Below are positions 25,506 through 33,584 of a DNA stretch of 53,519 bases, piece by piece (position 1 is the first letter of the stretch; every line of letters begins with the position of its first letter). The stretch lies in contig NZ_FRBQ01000015.1 of assembly GCF_900142655.1 (NCBI RefSeq), forward strand, positions 1 to 53,519, written 5' to 3'. Origin of the DNA: Phytopseudomonas punonensis (GTDB lineage Bacteria; Pseudomonadota; Gammaproteobacteria; Pseudomonadales; Pseudomonadaceae). The notes under the pieces are model-generated. The model was not told the DNA's origin. It was given only the letters and a program-made list of their open reading frames with translations, and made no database searches. The position numbers and the translations under genes are program-made.

Positions 25506-26357
25506 ATGTCAGCACGTACGCTGCTTCTCACCGCTATCGCCATGCTGGCCTTCGCCGGCAATTCGCTGCTATGCCGCCTGGCCCTGAAAACCACCCAGAT
25601 CGACCCCGCTACCTTCACCAGCCTGCGCCTGCTCAGCGGCGCACTGATGCTGGCTCTGCTGCTGCGCCTGCGCCACGGCTCGGGTGCGAAGAGAATGGCG
25701 GGCAGTTGGAGCGGTGCAGCAGCACTGTTCATCTATGCCGCCGCGTTTTCCTTCGCGTATGTAAGCCTCGATGCGGGCGTTGGTGCGTTGCTGCTGTTCG
25801 GCGCCGTGCAGATCTGCATGCTGCTGTTTGGCTGGAGCCAGGGTGAGCGACCAAGGCCGATGAGCCTTGCCGGCTTGCTGCTGGCCTTTACAGGTTTGCT
25901 GGTCCTGCTGCTGCCTGGCACCAGCGCCCCCTCTGCTGGCAGCGCGCTGTTGATGCTGATCGCCGGCGTCGCCTGGGGCACCTACTCGTTGCTGGGTCGC
26001 ACTGCTGGTGATGCGTTGGCTGCGACGGCCGGCAACTTCGTGCGCAGCGTGCCGGTGACCACGCTGCTCAGCCTGGCCCTGCTGTACAGCGCGAGTTGGG
26101 ATCTGCACGGCGTGCTCTACGCCTTGGCGTCCGGCGCATTGGCTTCTGGCCTGGGCTACGCCATCTGGTACACAGCTATCACCGAGCTGAAAGCCATTCA
26201 GGCGGCCACCGTGCAACTGAGCGTACCGATCATCACGGCATTGGCCGGCGCTTTACTGCTGGGCGAAGCACTGAGCATGCGACTGACTCTGAGCTCACTG
26301 GCCGTTCTGGGCGGCATCGCACTGGTGCTGATGGCCAAACAGCGCGCCAAGGCTTGA
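25506..26357 (+). CDS. EamA-family (DMT) transporter
   Basis: 283 residues from the ATG at 25506, with AGAGG six bases upstream; the ATG at 25500 is too close to that site. About ten hydrophobic helices in two EamA repeats (LLTAIAMLAFAGNSLLCRLA; then LIAGVAWGTYSLLGRTAGDA). Family members export metabolites or amino acids; substrate unknown. It is followed 56 bases later by the LEA2 lipoprotein gene. Confidence 0.85.
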   Translation: MSARTLLLTAIAMLAFAGNSLLCRLALKTTQIDPATFTSLRLLSGALMLALLLRLRHGSGAKRMAGSWSGAAALFIYAAAFSFAYVSLDAGVGALLLFGAVQICMLLFGWSQGERPRPMSLAGLLLAFTGLLVLLLPGTSAPSAGSALLMLIAGVAWGTYSLLGRTAGDALAATAGNFVRSVPVTTLLSLALLYSASWDLHGVLYALASGALASGLGYAIWYTAITELKAIQAATVQLSVPIITALAGALLLGEALSMRLTLSSLAVLGGIALVLMAKQRAKA

Positions 26358-26413
26358 GCCGAACGCAGCCAGGTGCGGTCACAACTGCAGGATTCAGCTA
26401 CCGGAGAATTGTC

Positions 26414-26884
26414 ATGCGCCTGCGCCACCTGCTTGCCCTGCTGCTGATCGCCACCCTGGCCGGCTGCGCCTCTTGGGCGCCGCGTGATCCACTGCATATC
26501 GACCTGGTCGGTCTCGAGCCGCTGCCATCCGAAGGCCTGGAAATGCGCTTCGCCGTGAAGTTGCGGGTGCAGAACCCCAACGAAAACGCCATCGACTTCA
26601 ACGGCGTGTCGCTTGCTCTGGATATCAACGACCAGCCATTGGCGCGTGGTGTCAGCGATCAAAGCGGCAGAGTGCCGCGCTTTGGCGAAACGGTGGTCAG
26701 CGTGCCGGTGACCATTTCTGCCTATTCGGTATTTCGCCAGGCCTGGGGCGCCAGCAGTCATCAGCTGGGGCAGAGCCTGCCCTATCAACTGCACGGCAAG
26801 CTCGCCGACGGCCTGTTCGGCACCCGCCGCTTCAGCGATAGCGGCCAGTTGACCTGGCCACCAGAGCAGCCAGCGGTCAGGTAG
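26414..26884 (+). CDS. LEA type 2 (WHy-domain) lipoprotein
   Basis: 156 residues, start at 26414 with CGGAG upstream. Lipoprotein signal with Cys18 (IATLAGC). The body is an immunoglobulin-like LEA2/WHy domain: LEMRFAVKLRVQNPNENAID followed by NGVSLALDINDQPLARGVS. Bacterial members are outer-membrane or periplasmic stress lipoproteins with no fixed role. Its last eight bases overlap the 3' end of the convergent yihY-type gene. Confidence 0.85.
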   Translation: MRLRHLLALLLIATLAGCASWAPRDPLHIDLVGLEPLPSEGLEMRFAVKLRVQNPNENAIDFNGVSLALDINDQPLARGVSDQSGRVPRFGETVVSVPVTISAYSVFRQAWGASSHQLGQSLPYQLHGKLADGLFGTRRFSDSGQLTWPPEQPAVR

Positions 26885-27770
26885 TGGGCTCGTTCTCCGG
26901 GCGAATTTCCTTGTCGCCTGGCTCTTTGCCCTCTTGCGAGAAATGCTCGATAACGGCATTGAGCTCGGCGCCAAACAGCAGCACCGCACAGGAAATGTGC
27001 AGGTAAAGCAGGAAAATGATGATCGCGCCGATGCTGCCGTAGGTGGCGTTATAGTTGGCAAAGTTCTGCGCGTAATAGGCGAAGCCGACCGAGGCGGCAA
27101 TCCACACCACCACCGCCAGTACCGAGCCTGGTGTGATGAAGCGGAAACGCTGCTCGACATCCGGCGCCACGTAATAGACCACTGCCACCACGATCATCAG
27201 CAGAAACACCGCCACCGGCAGGCGCAGCAAATTCCACAGGGTAACCACGATCTGCTCAATGCCAAGCTGATGCGCCAGCCAGTTCATTACCTGCGGGCCG
27301 AGCACCATCAGTGCGGCGGCAGTCAGCAGCGCCGCAGCGATACCGATGGTGTACAGCAGCGACAGCGGAATGCGCTTCCAGGGTTTGCGCCCCTCTTTCA
27401 CACCGTAGGCCTTGTTCATCGCATCCATGGTCGAGCGTACGGCCGACGAAGCGGTCCACAAGGCGACCACGATACCAATCGAGAACAGACCGGCCTTTTG
27501 CGTCTGCAGTTGATCGATCACTGGATTGACCAATTCCACTGTGGAAAGCGGCAGCAGCAGCTCAGCCTGCTGGCGCAGCCAGTCGAAGAACGGCTGCATG
27601 TCCAGCAGGCTGATCAGCGCCACCAGAAACAGCAGAAAGGGAAACAACGAGAAGAACATCTGGAAGGCCAGGGCAGAGGCATAGGTGGGCAGCTCATCCT
27701 CGATGAAGTCGGTGACCGTTTTCTTCATCACCTGGAACAGGCTGACACCCGGCAATTGGGGGAAAAACAT
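26877..27770 (-). CDS. YihY/BrkB-family inner-membrane protein
   Basis: 297 residues from the ATG at 27770 (MFFPQLPGVSLFQVMKKTVT), chosen because GGAGG lies five bases upstream; longer readings lack such a site. Six membrane helices and the family motifs YASALAFQMFFSLFPFLLF, LWTASSAVRSTMDAMNKAYG and ATYGSIGAIIIFLLYLHISC are present. The family was once misnamed ribonuclease BN; it is a membrane protein of unclear role. The hydrophilic C-terminus is cytoplasmic. Confidence 0.88.
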   Translation of the reverse strand: MFFPQLPGVSLFQVMKKTVTDFIEDELPTYASALAFQMFFSLFPFLLFLVALISLLDMQPFFDWLRQQAELLLPLSTVELVNPVIDQLQTQKAGLFSIGIVVALWTASSAVRSTMDAMNKAYGVKEGRKPWKRIPLSLLYTIGIAAALLTAAALMVLGPQVMNWLAHQLGIEQIVVTLWNLLRLPVAVFLLMIVVAVVYYVAPDVEQRFRFITPGSVLAVVVWIAASVGFAYYAQNFANYNATYGSIGAIIIFLLYLHISCAVLLFGAELNAVIEHFSQEGKEPGDKEIRPENEPTT

Positions 27771-27992
27771 AGCGCCTCCACTGGCTATGACGGGGCGTTG
27801 ATACACACCCTGAAAATCGTCGGCTGACGCGGCGCTCGTCATTAGGCGAACACCACACTCGTTTGGAGGCAGCGAAGCCGCCATGAGTTCGGGTTATCCG
27901 CACCTGCCCTGCACAACTGGCAACAGTCTTGGGCTGGATCGGCACAGGCGCAACGCTAGACTGGCCTGCTGTTTTTGATCAAGGACGCATCG

Positions 27993-28397
27993 ATGCACAG
28001 GCAAACACTCAACCCCGATTCAGTCTTCAATACCCTCCAATACGGTTTCAGCCAGGCGGTGATCAGTCAGGGCGGGCGGCGTATTCACCTGTCTGGGCAG
28101 GTTGGCGTGGATGAGCACGAACGCCTGGTAGGCAGCGACCTGGCCACCCAAACCCACGCCGCACTGTACAACGTACGCAGGATTCTCGAAGCAGCTGGCG
28201 GCAGCCTGCAACACGTGCTGATGCTGCGTATCTACATCGCCGCCCAGGCCCGTGACGAGCAGGCGCATATCGTCGATGCGCTGCGCAGCTTCTTTCCCGA
28301 TCAGCCGCCAGCAACCTCCTGGGTGGTGGTCACCGGGCTGTCGGAGCCCGAGTGGCTGATCGAGATCGAAGCCGAGGCCTTGCTGCCGGATGCCTGA
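27993..28397 (+). CDS. RidA-family (YjgF/YER057c) protein
   Basis: 134 residues from the ATG at 27993, with AAGGA seven bases upstream. It has the RidA pattern: GRRIHLSGQVGVDEHERLVG, LYNVRRILEAAGGSLQHVLM and a C-terminal part ending WLIEIEAEALLP. The usual catalytic Arg of RidA enamine deaminases (in the RxxP region) is not evident, since the corresponding stretch reads MLRIYIAAQARDEQ, so it may belong to a non-RidA subfamily without imine deaminase activity. Confidence 0.82.
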   Translation: MHRQTLNPDSVFNTLQYGFSQAVISQGGRRIHLSGQVGVDEHERLVGSDLATQTHAALYNVRRILEAAGGSLQHVLMLRIYIAAQARDEQAHIVDALRSFFPDQPPATSWVVVTGLSEPEWLIEIEAEALLPDA

Positions 28398-28428
28398 GCC
28401 ACAATCCCCGGCGGCGTGTAAAACCCTA

Positions 28429-28434
28429 TATAAT
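28429..28434 (+). promoter_or_regulatory. Consensus -10 box (TATAAT) before yjdM
   Basis: A perfect TATAAT lies 39 bases before the GTG start of yjdM in an otherwise GC-rich gap; the -35 region is not clear. Confidence 0.4.
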
Positions 28435-28472
28435 CTGCGGCCTTTTTATCCACGGCCTCAGAAGGATACCCC

Positions 28473-28814
28473 GTGAGCACGCTGCCACCCTGCCCTGCCT
28501 GCAACTCCGAATACACCTATGAAGACGGCACCCAATTGGTGTGCCCGGAATGCGCCCACGAATGGTCGGCCACCGCCAGCGAAGCTGCGAGCGACGACGC
28601 CAAAGTGATCAAGGATTCGGTTGGTAATGTGCTGCAGGACGGCGACACCATCACCGTGATCAAGGACCTCAAGGTCAAGGGCTCTTCGCTGGTGGTCAAG
28701 GTCGGCACCAAGGTCAAGGGCATCCGCCTGGTCGACGGCGACCACGACATCGATTGCAAGATCGATGGTATTGGCGCTATGAAGCTCAAGTCCGAGTTCG
28801 TTCGCAAGGTGTGA
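28473..28814 (+). CDS. yjdM: YjdM/PhnA-family zinc-ribbon protein
   Basis: 113 residues from a GTG start with AGAAGGA upstream. An N-terminal zinc ribbon (PPCPACNSEYTYEDG ... LVCPECAHEW) is followed by the PhnA C-terminal SH3-like domain (DSVGNVLQDGDTITVIKDLK; IDCKIDGIGAMKLKSEFVRK). The protein was historically called alkylphosphonate uptake PhnA, but that role is not supported and its function is unknown. An inverted-repeat element begins directly at its stop codon. Confidence 0.9.
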   Translation: MSTLPPCPACNSEYTYEDGTQLVCPECAHEWSATASEAASDDAKVIKDSVGNVLQDGDTITVIKDLKVKGSSLVVKVGTKVKGIRLVDGDHDIDCKIDGIGAMKLKSEFVRKV

Positions 28815-29038
28815 GAGTCTGTTCACGATCTTTTTGGGCGACATTAAAAAGGCTGTGACAAGGCCGAAGCGGACTTTTAGCAACCGCGTGGGAGCGGCTT
28901 TAGCCGCGATTGTGCCTATCTAGGCGCAAAGGGCTCGCGGCTAAAGCCCCTCCCACAAAAGCAGAAGCGCCGCATGTCCGCCTCCGCCTTTTTGCCGCCA
29001 AAGCGCTGAGATCGTGCCGAAACCTCGTGAATAGATTC
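28815..29038. repeat. 224-base inverted-repeat element (copy 3) abutting the yjdM stop
   Basis: GAGTCTGTTCACG at 28815-28827 is inverted as CGTGAATAGATTC at 29026-29038 (11 of 13 matching). It starts at the base after the yjdM TGA. A REP pair is nested inside (28888-28956). AAAAAGGC on the left and GCC-rich TTTTTGCC on the right also mirror each other. No gene is visible in the 252 bases up to the next stop. Confidence 0.6.
28888..28956. repeat. Inverted pair of REP sequences
   Basis: GTGGGAGCGGCTTTAGCCGC at the left and its inverse GCGGCTAAAGCCCCTCCCAC at the right (one mismatch), 25 bases apart: the standard Pseudomonas REP in a head-to-head pair. It is nested in the 28815-29038 element. 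Confidence 0.85.
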
Positions 29039-29066
29039 CAAGGCGATGGCGCTCGTCAGCGGGCGC

Positions 29067-29864
29067 CTACTGCACCGGCAGGAAATTCAGAAACAGCAGG
29101 CTATGGGCGTAGTTCACGCCGATACGCCGGTAGCGCTCGTCGAGCACATCGCTCAGGTAATCCAGACGGGCGACAATCTTGCCGAACTCCACGGCAAAAC
29201 TCAGGTTGCGCCCATTCTCGGACAACTCGTTGGATAACAGCAGCGGGTTGCCCTGAGCGTCGCGGCGCGTGGCCAGCAGCCAGGTGGCTTTCTCGATGTT
29301 GCGCGCGGCGTTGTGCACGAACTGCGCGTCGATGGTGTCGGTGATGTAGAACTGGGTGCGCCCGCCGTGAGCGGTGATCACCATGCTGCCGATGGCGTAG
29401 ATGAAGGCGCCGACCCGATCCCCCTCGAATTCCGGGCTCAACGCATAGCTGAGGGCGACGATGTCCTGCCGGCCAGCCAGCGCTGGCGGCGGCCTGCCCT
29501 GCTCGATTGCCTGCTGCACGGCCAGTCGCGCCACATCGCGGCTGGCCAGGCCGGTCTTGTGCCACTCACGCGGGTTGCGCTGGTAAAGCTTGTCCATCAG
29601 GCGATAAAGGCTGTTGAGGTTGTTGCGCATGCCGATGGTGGCCATGCGATCAGAATGGGTCTGGAACAACTCGCCAGGGCTGGCCGCCATGCTGTTGCTG
29701 GAGAAGGCGCCATTGGCCTGATTGCGTATGCAGCCGCTCAACCCGACGACCAACATCACCAGCAACGTGACGCGCCAGCAGGCACCACGAAGTGACGGAT
29801 AGAGGGCCGTCAGCCTGTGCACGGATGCATTTTTTCGAGTTAGGGAGACGTGCGAGTAATCCAT
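29067..29864 (-). CDS. Putative lipoprotein of unknown function
   Basis: 265 residues from the ATG at 29864. A lipobox (VVGLSGC, Cys45) follows a long n-region, so translation may begin later, for instance at a GTG near residue 15; no ribosome site decides it. The mature part is helical (LNSLYRLMDKLYQRNPREWH; AVQQAIEQGRPPPALAGRQD; IEKATWLLATRRDAQGNPLL). I do not recognise a domain. It is divergent from the binding lipoprotein gene. Confidence 0.7.
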   Translation of the reverse strand: MDYSHVSLTRKNASVHRLTALYPSLRGACWRVTLLVMLVVGLSGCIRNQANGAFSSNSMAASPGELFQTHSDRMATIGMRNNLNSLYRLMDKLYQRNPREWHKTGLASRDVARLAVQQAIEQGRPPPALAGRQDIVALSYALSPEFEGDRVGAFIYAIGSMVITAHGGRTQFYITDTIDAQFVHNAARNIEKATWLLATRRDAQGNPLLLSNELSENGRNLSFAVEFGKIVARLDYLSDVLDERYRRIGVNYAHSLLFLNFLPVQ

Positions 29865-30165
29865 TAACTCACAACTTATCCTTCTGCAGACGGCATAACC
29901 CTAGCAACTGAATTGCCTACATGCCCGTTATGGCGCCATCGGTTCAACAATGCCGCCAGCCAACGGGGTAGACCTCCATGGGTCCCGTAAAGTTTTCCGG
30001 CATGGGAAATTAGCCCTACATCGCCGGTGGGCAAATGGCTGCAGCCGGAGGTTTGCAAAGTTTACCCGTTGAGAAAGCTTCTCGATCAACTTTGAATGCT
30101 ATGTTGCCTGGCCCTCAGGATTGCAGCACCCAGCTGCGAACCGCCATCCCAAGGAGCTCGATCAG
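29865..30165. other. 301-base divergent intergenic region
   Basis: No gene is visible. The rightward part carries a plausible promoter (30069-30097) for the binding-protein gene. The middle has several short GC-rich partial repeats but no convincing operator or RNA. Confidence 0.5.
30069..30097 (+). promoter_or_regulatory. Candidate sigma-70 promoter for the binding-protein gene
   Basis: TTGAGA, a 17-base spacer, then TTGAAT, about 70 bases before the GTG start. No clear Fur box is present, which weakens an iron-siderophore reading of the gene. Confidence 0.35.
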
Positions 30166-31086
30166 GTGAAGAAGGCCGCACTATTTACACTTCTGGCATT
30201 GGCAACGGCTGGCTGCAGCCACGATGGCCAGCAACGCCCCGCTACCCTCAAGGTTACGCAGGCGGGCCAGCAGGCCGAAATCGCCCATGATCCCCAGCGG
30301 ATAGTCACCTTCGACTATGGCAGCTACGACAGCCTGATCGTCCTTGGCGCCGGCGAGCGAGTGCTGGCCGTACCCGGTAACGTACCGCCCTACCTGGCAG
30401 ACAAGGTCGGTCGAACGCAGGACGCCGGCAACATGAAGACCCCGGATATCGATGCCATCGCGGCGCTAAAACCGGACCTGATCCTGATCACCGGGCGTCA
30501 GAGCGAAAGCCGCCAGGCCCTGCAAGCACTGGCGCCGACGCTGGATATTGGCATCACCGGCGATGATTACTTCGCAGGCGTTGCCAACAACGCCAGGTTG
30601 CTCGGCCAACTGGTCGACAAATCCGCCGAAGCGCAACAGGCGCTGAGCGCCCTGCAGAGCAAGGCCGAAAAAGCCCGGCAACAGGTCGCCGCATCAGGCC
30701 AGCGCACTCTGGTGCTGACCCACAACGAGGGCCGCTTTGCGCCGACCGAGCATGCGCTGATCTACTCCCTGCTACAGGCGCCACGCGCCCTGCCTTTGCC
30801 AGCGCCGCAGCCCGCAGGCACACCTCGCCAACGCCCACTGCCCTTGGACGCCGATGCCATCGCCGCGGCCCGGCCTGACGTAATCTTCATCATCGACCGC
30901 AGCGCGGCCATTGGCGCCACGCCGCTCGATGTCACCACCCTGGCCGACTCGCCACTGGCGCGCACGCCAGCGGCCCAAGCCAAACAGGTCGTCTACCTGG
31001 ATCCTGCCCTGTGGTATCTGTCCGGCGGAGGCCTAAAGAGTGTGGATCTGCAGATTGATCAGGTGCTGGCAGCCTATAGCCGATAA
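30166..31086 (+). CDS. Periplasmic iron-siderophore-type ABC substrate-binding lipoprotein
   Basis: 306 residues from a GTG at 30166, with AAGGAG ten bases upstream. Lipoprotein signal with Cys17 (LATAGC). It follows the helical-backbone binding-protein (Peripla_BP_2 / FatB-like) fold: RIVTFDYGSYDSLIVLGAGE, PDIDAIAALKPDLILITGRQ, and near the C-terminus DADAIAAARPDVIFIIDRSA. No permease or ATPase gene is adjacent, so it is an orphan; partners would be encoded elsewhere. Ligand unproven. Confidence 0.82.
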   Translation: MKKAALFTLLALATAGCSHDGQQRPATLKVTQAGQQAEIAHDPQRIVTFDYGSYDSLIVLGAGERVLAVPGNVPPYLADKVGRTQDAGNMKTPDIDAIAALKPDLILITGRQSESRQALQALAPTLDIGITGDDYFAGVANNARLLGQLVDKSAEAQQALSALQSKAEKARQQVAASGQRTLVLTHNEGRFAPTEHALIYSLLQAPRALPLPAPQPAGTPRQRPLPLDADAIAAARPDVIFIIDRSAAIGATPLDVTTLADSPLARTPAAQAKQVVYLDPALWYLSGGGLKSVDLQIDQVLAAYSR

Positions 31087-31113
31087 AAAACGCCCTCTTA
31101 CGAGGGCGTTTCT
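31086..31113. terminator. Bidirectional terminator between the binding-protein and EamA genes
   Basis: AAACGCCCTC (31088-31097) pairs with GAGGGCGTTT (31102-31111) around a TTAC loop, with an A run on the left and T-rich right side. Confidence 0.85.
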
Positions 31114-31144
31114 CAGGCAATGTCAGGCAGGTGCCCTGATCGTT

Positions 31145-32071
31145 TCAGGCCGCCGCGCGCTGCGAGCGGCTTGGCAGGGTCGCCAGCAGCAGGCCGGCAA
31201 AGATCATCGCGCCGCCGAACCAGTGGAATAGCTGCAGCGCCTCGCCGAGCAGAATCCAGCCCAGAATCGCGGTGAACACCGGCATCAGGTAGTTGCCCAT
31301 CGCTGCGGTCGAAGCGCCGAGTACCTTCACGCCATTGTTCCAACCCAGGTAAGCGACGAGCGAAGCGAACACCGCGGTGTAGGCGATGGCCGCCAGGTTC
31401 GCCGGCGTCGCCAGCAGTTGCGCGCCAGTGGAGAGCTCATAGAGATACAGCGGCAGTATCATCGGCACGCCCAGCAGCATGAACATACCGAGCAGCGCCA
31501 GCGGCGGAATTGGCGCCAGGTACGCAGCCCAGCGCCTGAGCAGCACGGTATAGAGCGCCCAATCGAGCACCGCCAGCAGCATGATCAGGTCGCCGCGGTT
31601 GAACTCCATGCGTGCCACGGTCTGCCAGTCTCCGCGACAGATCAGCACCAGCAAGCCAAGCACCGCCAGCGCCATGCCCCACCAAGCGCGCCGCGCGGGC
31701 CAAGCACCCAGCAGCAACCCGGCGAAGATGAAAGTCATAAGCGGAATGCAGGTGTTGACCAGGGTGATGTTGATCGCCGCAGTGGTTTGCGCCGCGCTGT
31801 ACAGAAAGGTGTTGTAGCCGGCGATACCGAATGCCGCGATCACCACCAGGCGCCAGCTGGCATGGCGAACCGCCGCACGATGACGCCACAGTGGCAGTGC
31901 CACGAACGGCAGGATAAGGATCAGTGCCAGGCTCCAACGCCAGAAGGCCAGCGCGAAAGGAGGAATCTCGCCGGCGAAGGCGCGGGCCACCAGAGCATTG
32001 CCGGCCCAGCACAGCACCGCCACAAGTACACCGGCAATCGCCAGCTGACGCGAAGGTTTACCCATGCTCAT
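31145..32071 (-). CDS. EamA-family (DMT) transporter
   Basis: 308 residues from the ATG at 32071, which overlaps the carbonic anhydrase stop (ATGA). Ten hydrophobic helices in two EamA repeats (AIAGVLVAVLCWAGNALVAR; DLIMLLAVLDWALYTVLLRR). Substrate unknown. Coupling to the carbonic anhydrase gene makes a shared operon. Confidence 0.88.
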   Translation of the reverse strand: MSMGKPSRQLAIAGVLVAVLCWAGNALVARAFAGEIPPFALAFWRWSLALILILPFVALPLWRHRAAVRHASWRLVVIAAFGIAGYNTFLYSAAQTTAAINITLVNTCIPLMTFIFAGLLLGAWPARRAWWGMALAVLGLLVLICRGDWQTVARMEFNRGDLIMLLAVLDWALYTVLLRRWAAYLAPIPPLALLGMFMLLGVPMILPLYLYELSTGAQLLATPANLAAIAYTAVFASLVAYLGWNNGVKVLGASTAAMGNYLMPVFTAILGWILLGEALQLFHWFGGAMIFAGLLLATLPSRSQRAAA

Positions 32072-32709
32072 GCCTGTGGTGGGCGCAGGCGGTACTGCTC
32101 GGGTAGCTGCTCGGCACCCGTGACGGTGACGTCGAGGTCCTTCCAACGGCCATCCTTGAGCCCGTAGATGCAGCCATGCACCGACAACGGCTGGCCGCGG
32201 TGCCAGGCGTTCTGAACGATGCTGGTACGGCTGACGTTGCCCACCTGCTTCATCACGTTCAGCTCGCAGAGGCGATCGACCCGCGCCTCCTCGTCTGCCA
32301 GCGCAGCCAGCTGCGCATGCTGTTCGTAGTAGAGGTCGCGAATATTGCGCAGCCAGCCATCGATCAGGCCGAACTGCTCATCGTGCATGGCCGCGCGTAC
32401 GCCGCCACAGCCGTAGTGGCCGGTGACGAGGATGTGTTTGACCTTGAGCACGTCGACGGCGTACTGGATGACCGACAGGCAATTGAGATCGGTATGCAGC
32501 ACCACGTTGGCCACATTGCGGTGCACGAACAGCTCGCCGGGCAGCAGGCCGACGATGTCATTGGCCGGCACACGAGCATCCGAACAACCGATCCACAGGT
32601 ACTCGGGCGTCTGCTGGCGAGCCAGGCGCGGGAAGAAGTCCGGGTCGTTCCTGGTAATGTTTTCTGCCCAGCGCTCATTGTTGTCGAACAGGTGCTTGAG
32701 ATCGCTCAT
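32068..32709 (-). CDS. can: Beta-class carbonic anhydrase
   Basis: 213 residues from the ATG at 32709 (MSDLKHLFDNNERWAENITR). All zinc and catalytic residues are present: Cys42, Asp44 and Arg46 in IGCSDAR, His98 and Cys101 in GHYGCGG. It interconverts CO2 and bicarbonate in the cytoplasm, supplying bicarbonate for carboxylations. It is first in a two-gene operon with an EamA transporter. Confidence 0.93.
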   Translation of the reverse strand: MSDLKHLFDNNERWAENITRNDPDFFPRLARQQTPEYLWIGCSDARVPANDIVGLLPGELFVHRNVANVVLHTDLNCLSVIQYAVDVLKVKHILVTGHYGCGGVRAAMHDEQFGLIDGWLRNIRDLYYEQHAQLAALADEEARVDRLCELNVMKQVGNVSRTSIVQNAWHRGQPLSVHGCIYGLKDGRWKDLDVTVTGAEQLPEQYRLRPPQA

Positions 32710-32884
32710 GCCGGCGGCTCCCGAGAAAGGTCGATGCGCACCATACGGATGCACTGGCCTTTTTGACAAGGCGATTTGCCCCTGACCAAGCCCATGGATT
32801 TGCCGGGCGATGGCTTAAACGCTGAATTTTTCAGACCTTGCGGCCGTCCCATTGCGTATAGCCATCGACAGATCGGAGTTCGTC

Positions 32885-33130
32885 ATGACTGACAAGCAAC
32901 CACATGCCAGTAGCCAACCGGCGCCAGAAAACCCCGCCGAGCCGCCCATTCTGCGCGATGTGGTAGAGCCCTTGAAACCGAGAGCGGTGGACAACAACAG
33001 CCGCGAAAAGCCCGCGCAATCGCCTGGAGATCAGCAGCGCGACGAGCGACCTGAGGAGCTTCTGGATAAATACGATTTGAGCCTGGTTGACGAGGAACGC
33101 GAAGAGCGCCGGCGCAGCATGCGCCGCTAG
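32885..33130 (+). CDS. Small charged, probably disordered protein
   Basis: 81 residues from the ATG at 32885, with GGAG eight bases upstream. Rich in Pro, Glu, Asp and Arg with no hydrophobic core (EEREERRRSMRR at the end), so likely intrinsically disordered. No domain is recognised. It sits between can and rimI, where I recall a small hypothetical gene in P. aeruginosa, and converges on rimI with one base between stops. Confidence 0.65.
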   Translation: MTDKQPHASSQPAPENPAEPPILRDVVEPLKPRAVDNNSREKPAQSPGDQQRDERPEELLDKYDLSLVDEEREERRRSMRR

Positions 33131-33131
33131 T

Positions 33132-33584
33132 TCACTCCACCAGCGTGCAGGCCATCACCAGCGCGTCTTCACGGCCGCCAGGCGCTGGGTAGTAATCGCG
33201 CCGGCGGCCGATCTCGTTGAAACCGTAACGCTCGTACAGCCGGTACGCCGCCTGGTTGCTGGAGCGTACTTCGAGAAAGCACTCTCCGGCCTTGAGTTGC
33301 GCGGCACGCTCCATGAGATGTTCGAGCAGGCGCAGGCCCAGGCCACGACCCTGGCTTTCCGGTTTGACGGTGATGTTGAGCAGGTGCGCCTCATCGATGA
33401 TCACGTTGATCACCCCGTGACCGACCTGCTGGCTGCCTTCGAACATCAGCCAGACTTCGTAGGATTTCAGGCTGTCGAGAAAAATGCCGCGCGTCCACGG
33501 GTGGCTGAAGGCGGCGTATTCGATCTTCAGCACCGCATCGAGATCCGCCTCGGTGGCCCTGCGGAAAGTGATCGCATCACTCAT
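33132..33584 (-). CDS. rimI: Ribosomal protein S18 alanine N-acetyltransferase RimI
   Basis: 150 residues from the ATG at 33584 (MSDAITFRRATEADLDAVLK). GNAT fold with acetyl-CoA loop SQGRGLGLRLLEHLM, the LLNITVKPE strand, EVRSSNQAAYRLYERYGF and the RRDYYP segment typical of RimI. It acetylates the N-terminus of ribosomal protein S18. It overlaps the upstream gene (ATGA), matching the holD-rimI order of E. coli. Confidence 0.9.
   Translation of the reverse strand: MSDAITFRRATEADLDAVLKIEYAAFSHPWTRGIFLDSLKSYEVWLMFEGSQQVGHGVINVIIDEAHLLNITVKPESQGRGLGLRLLEHLMERAAQLKAGECFLEVRSSNQAAYRLYERYGFNEIGRRRDYYPAPGGREDALVMACTLVE

Noticed and set aside
28888..28956. CRISPR-like repeats
   Set aside because: The repeats are an inverted REP pair, not direct repeats with regular spacers; no cas genes are present.
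29865..30165. Small RNA gene in the divergent gap
   Set aside because: No terminator-like hairpin with a T run and no recognisable RNA motif.
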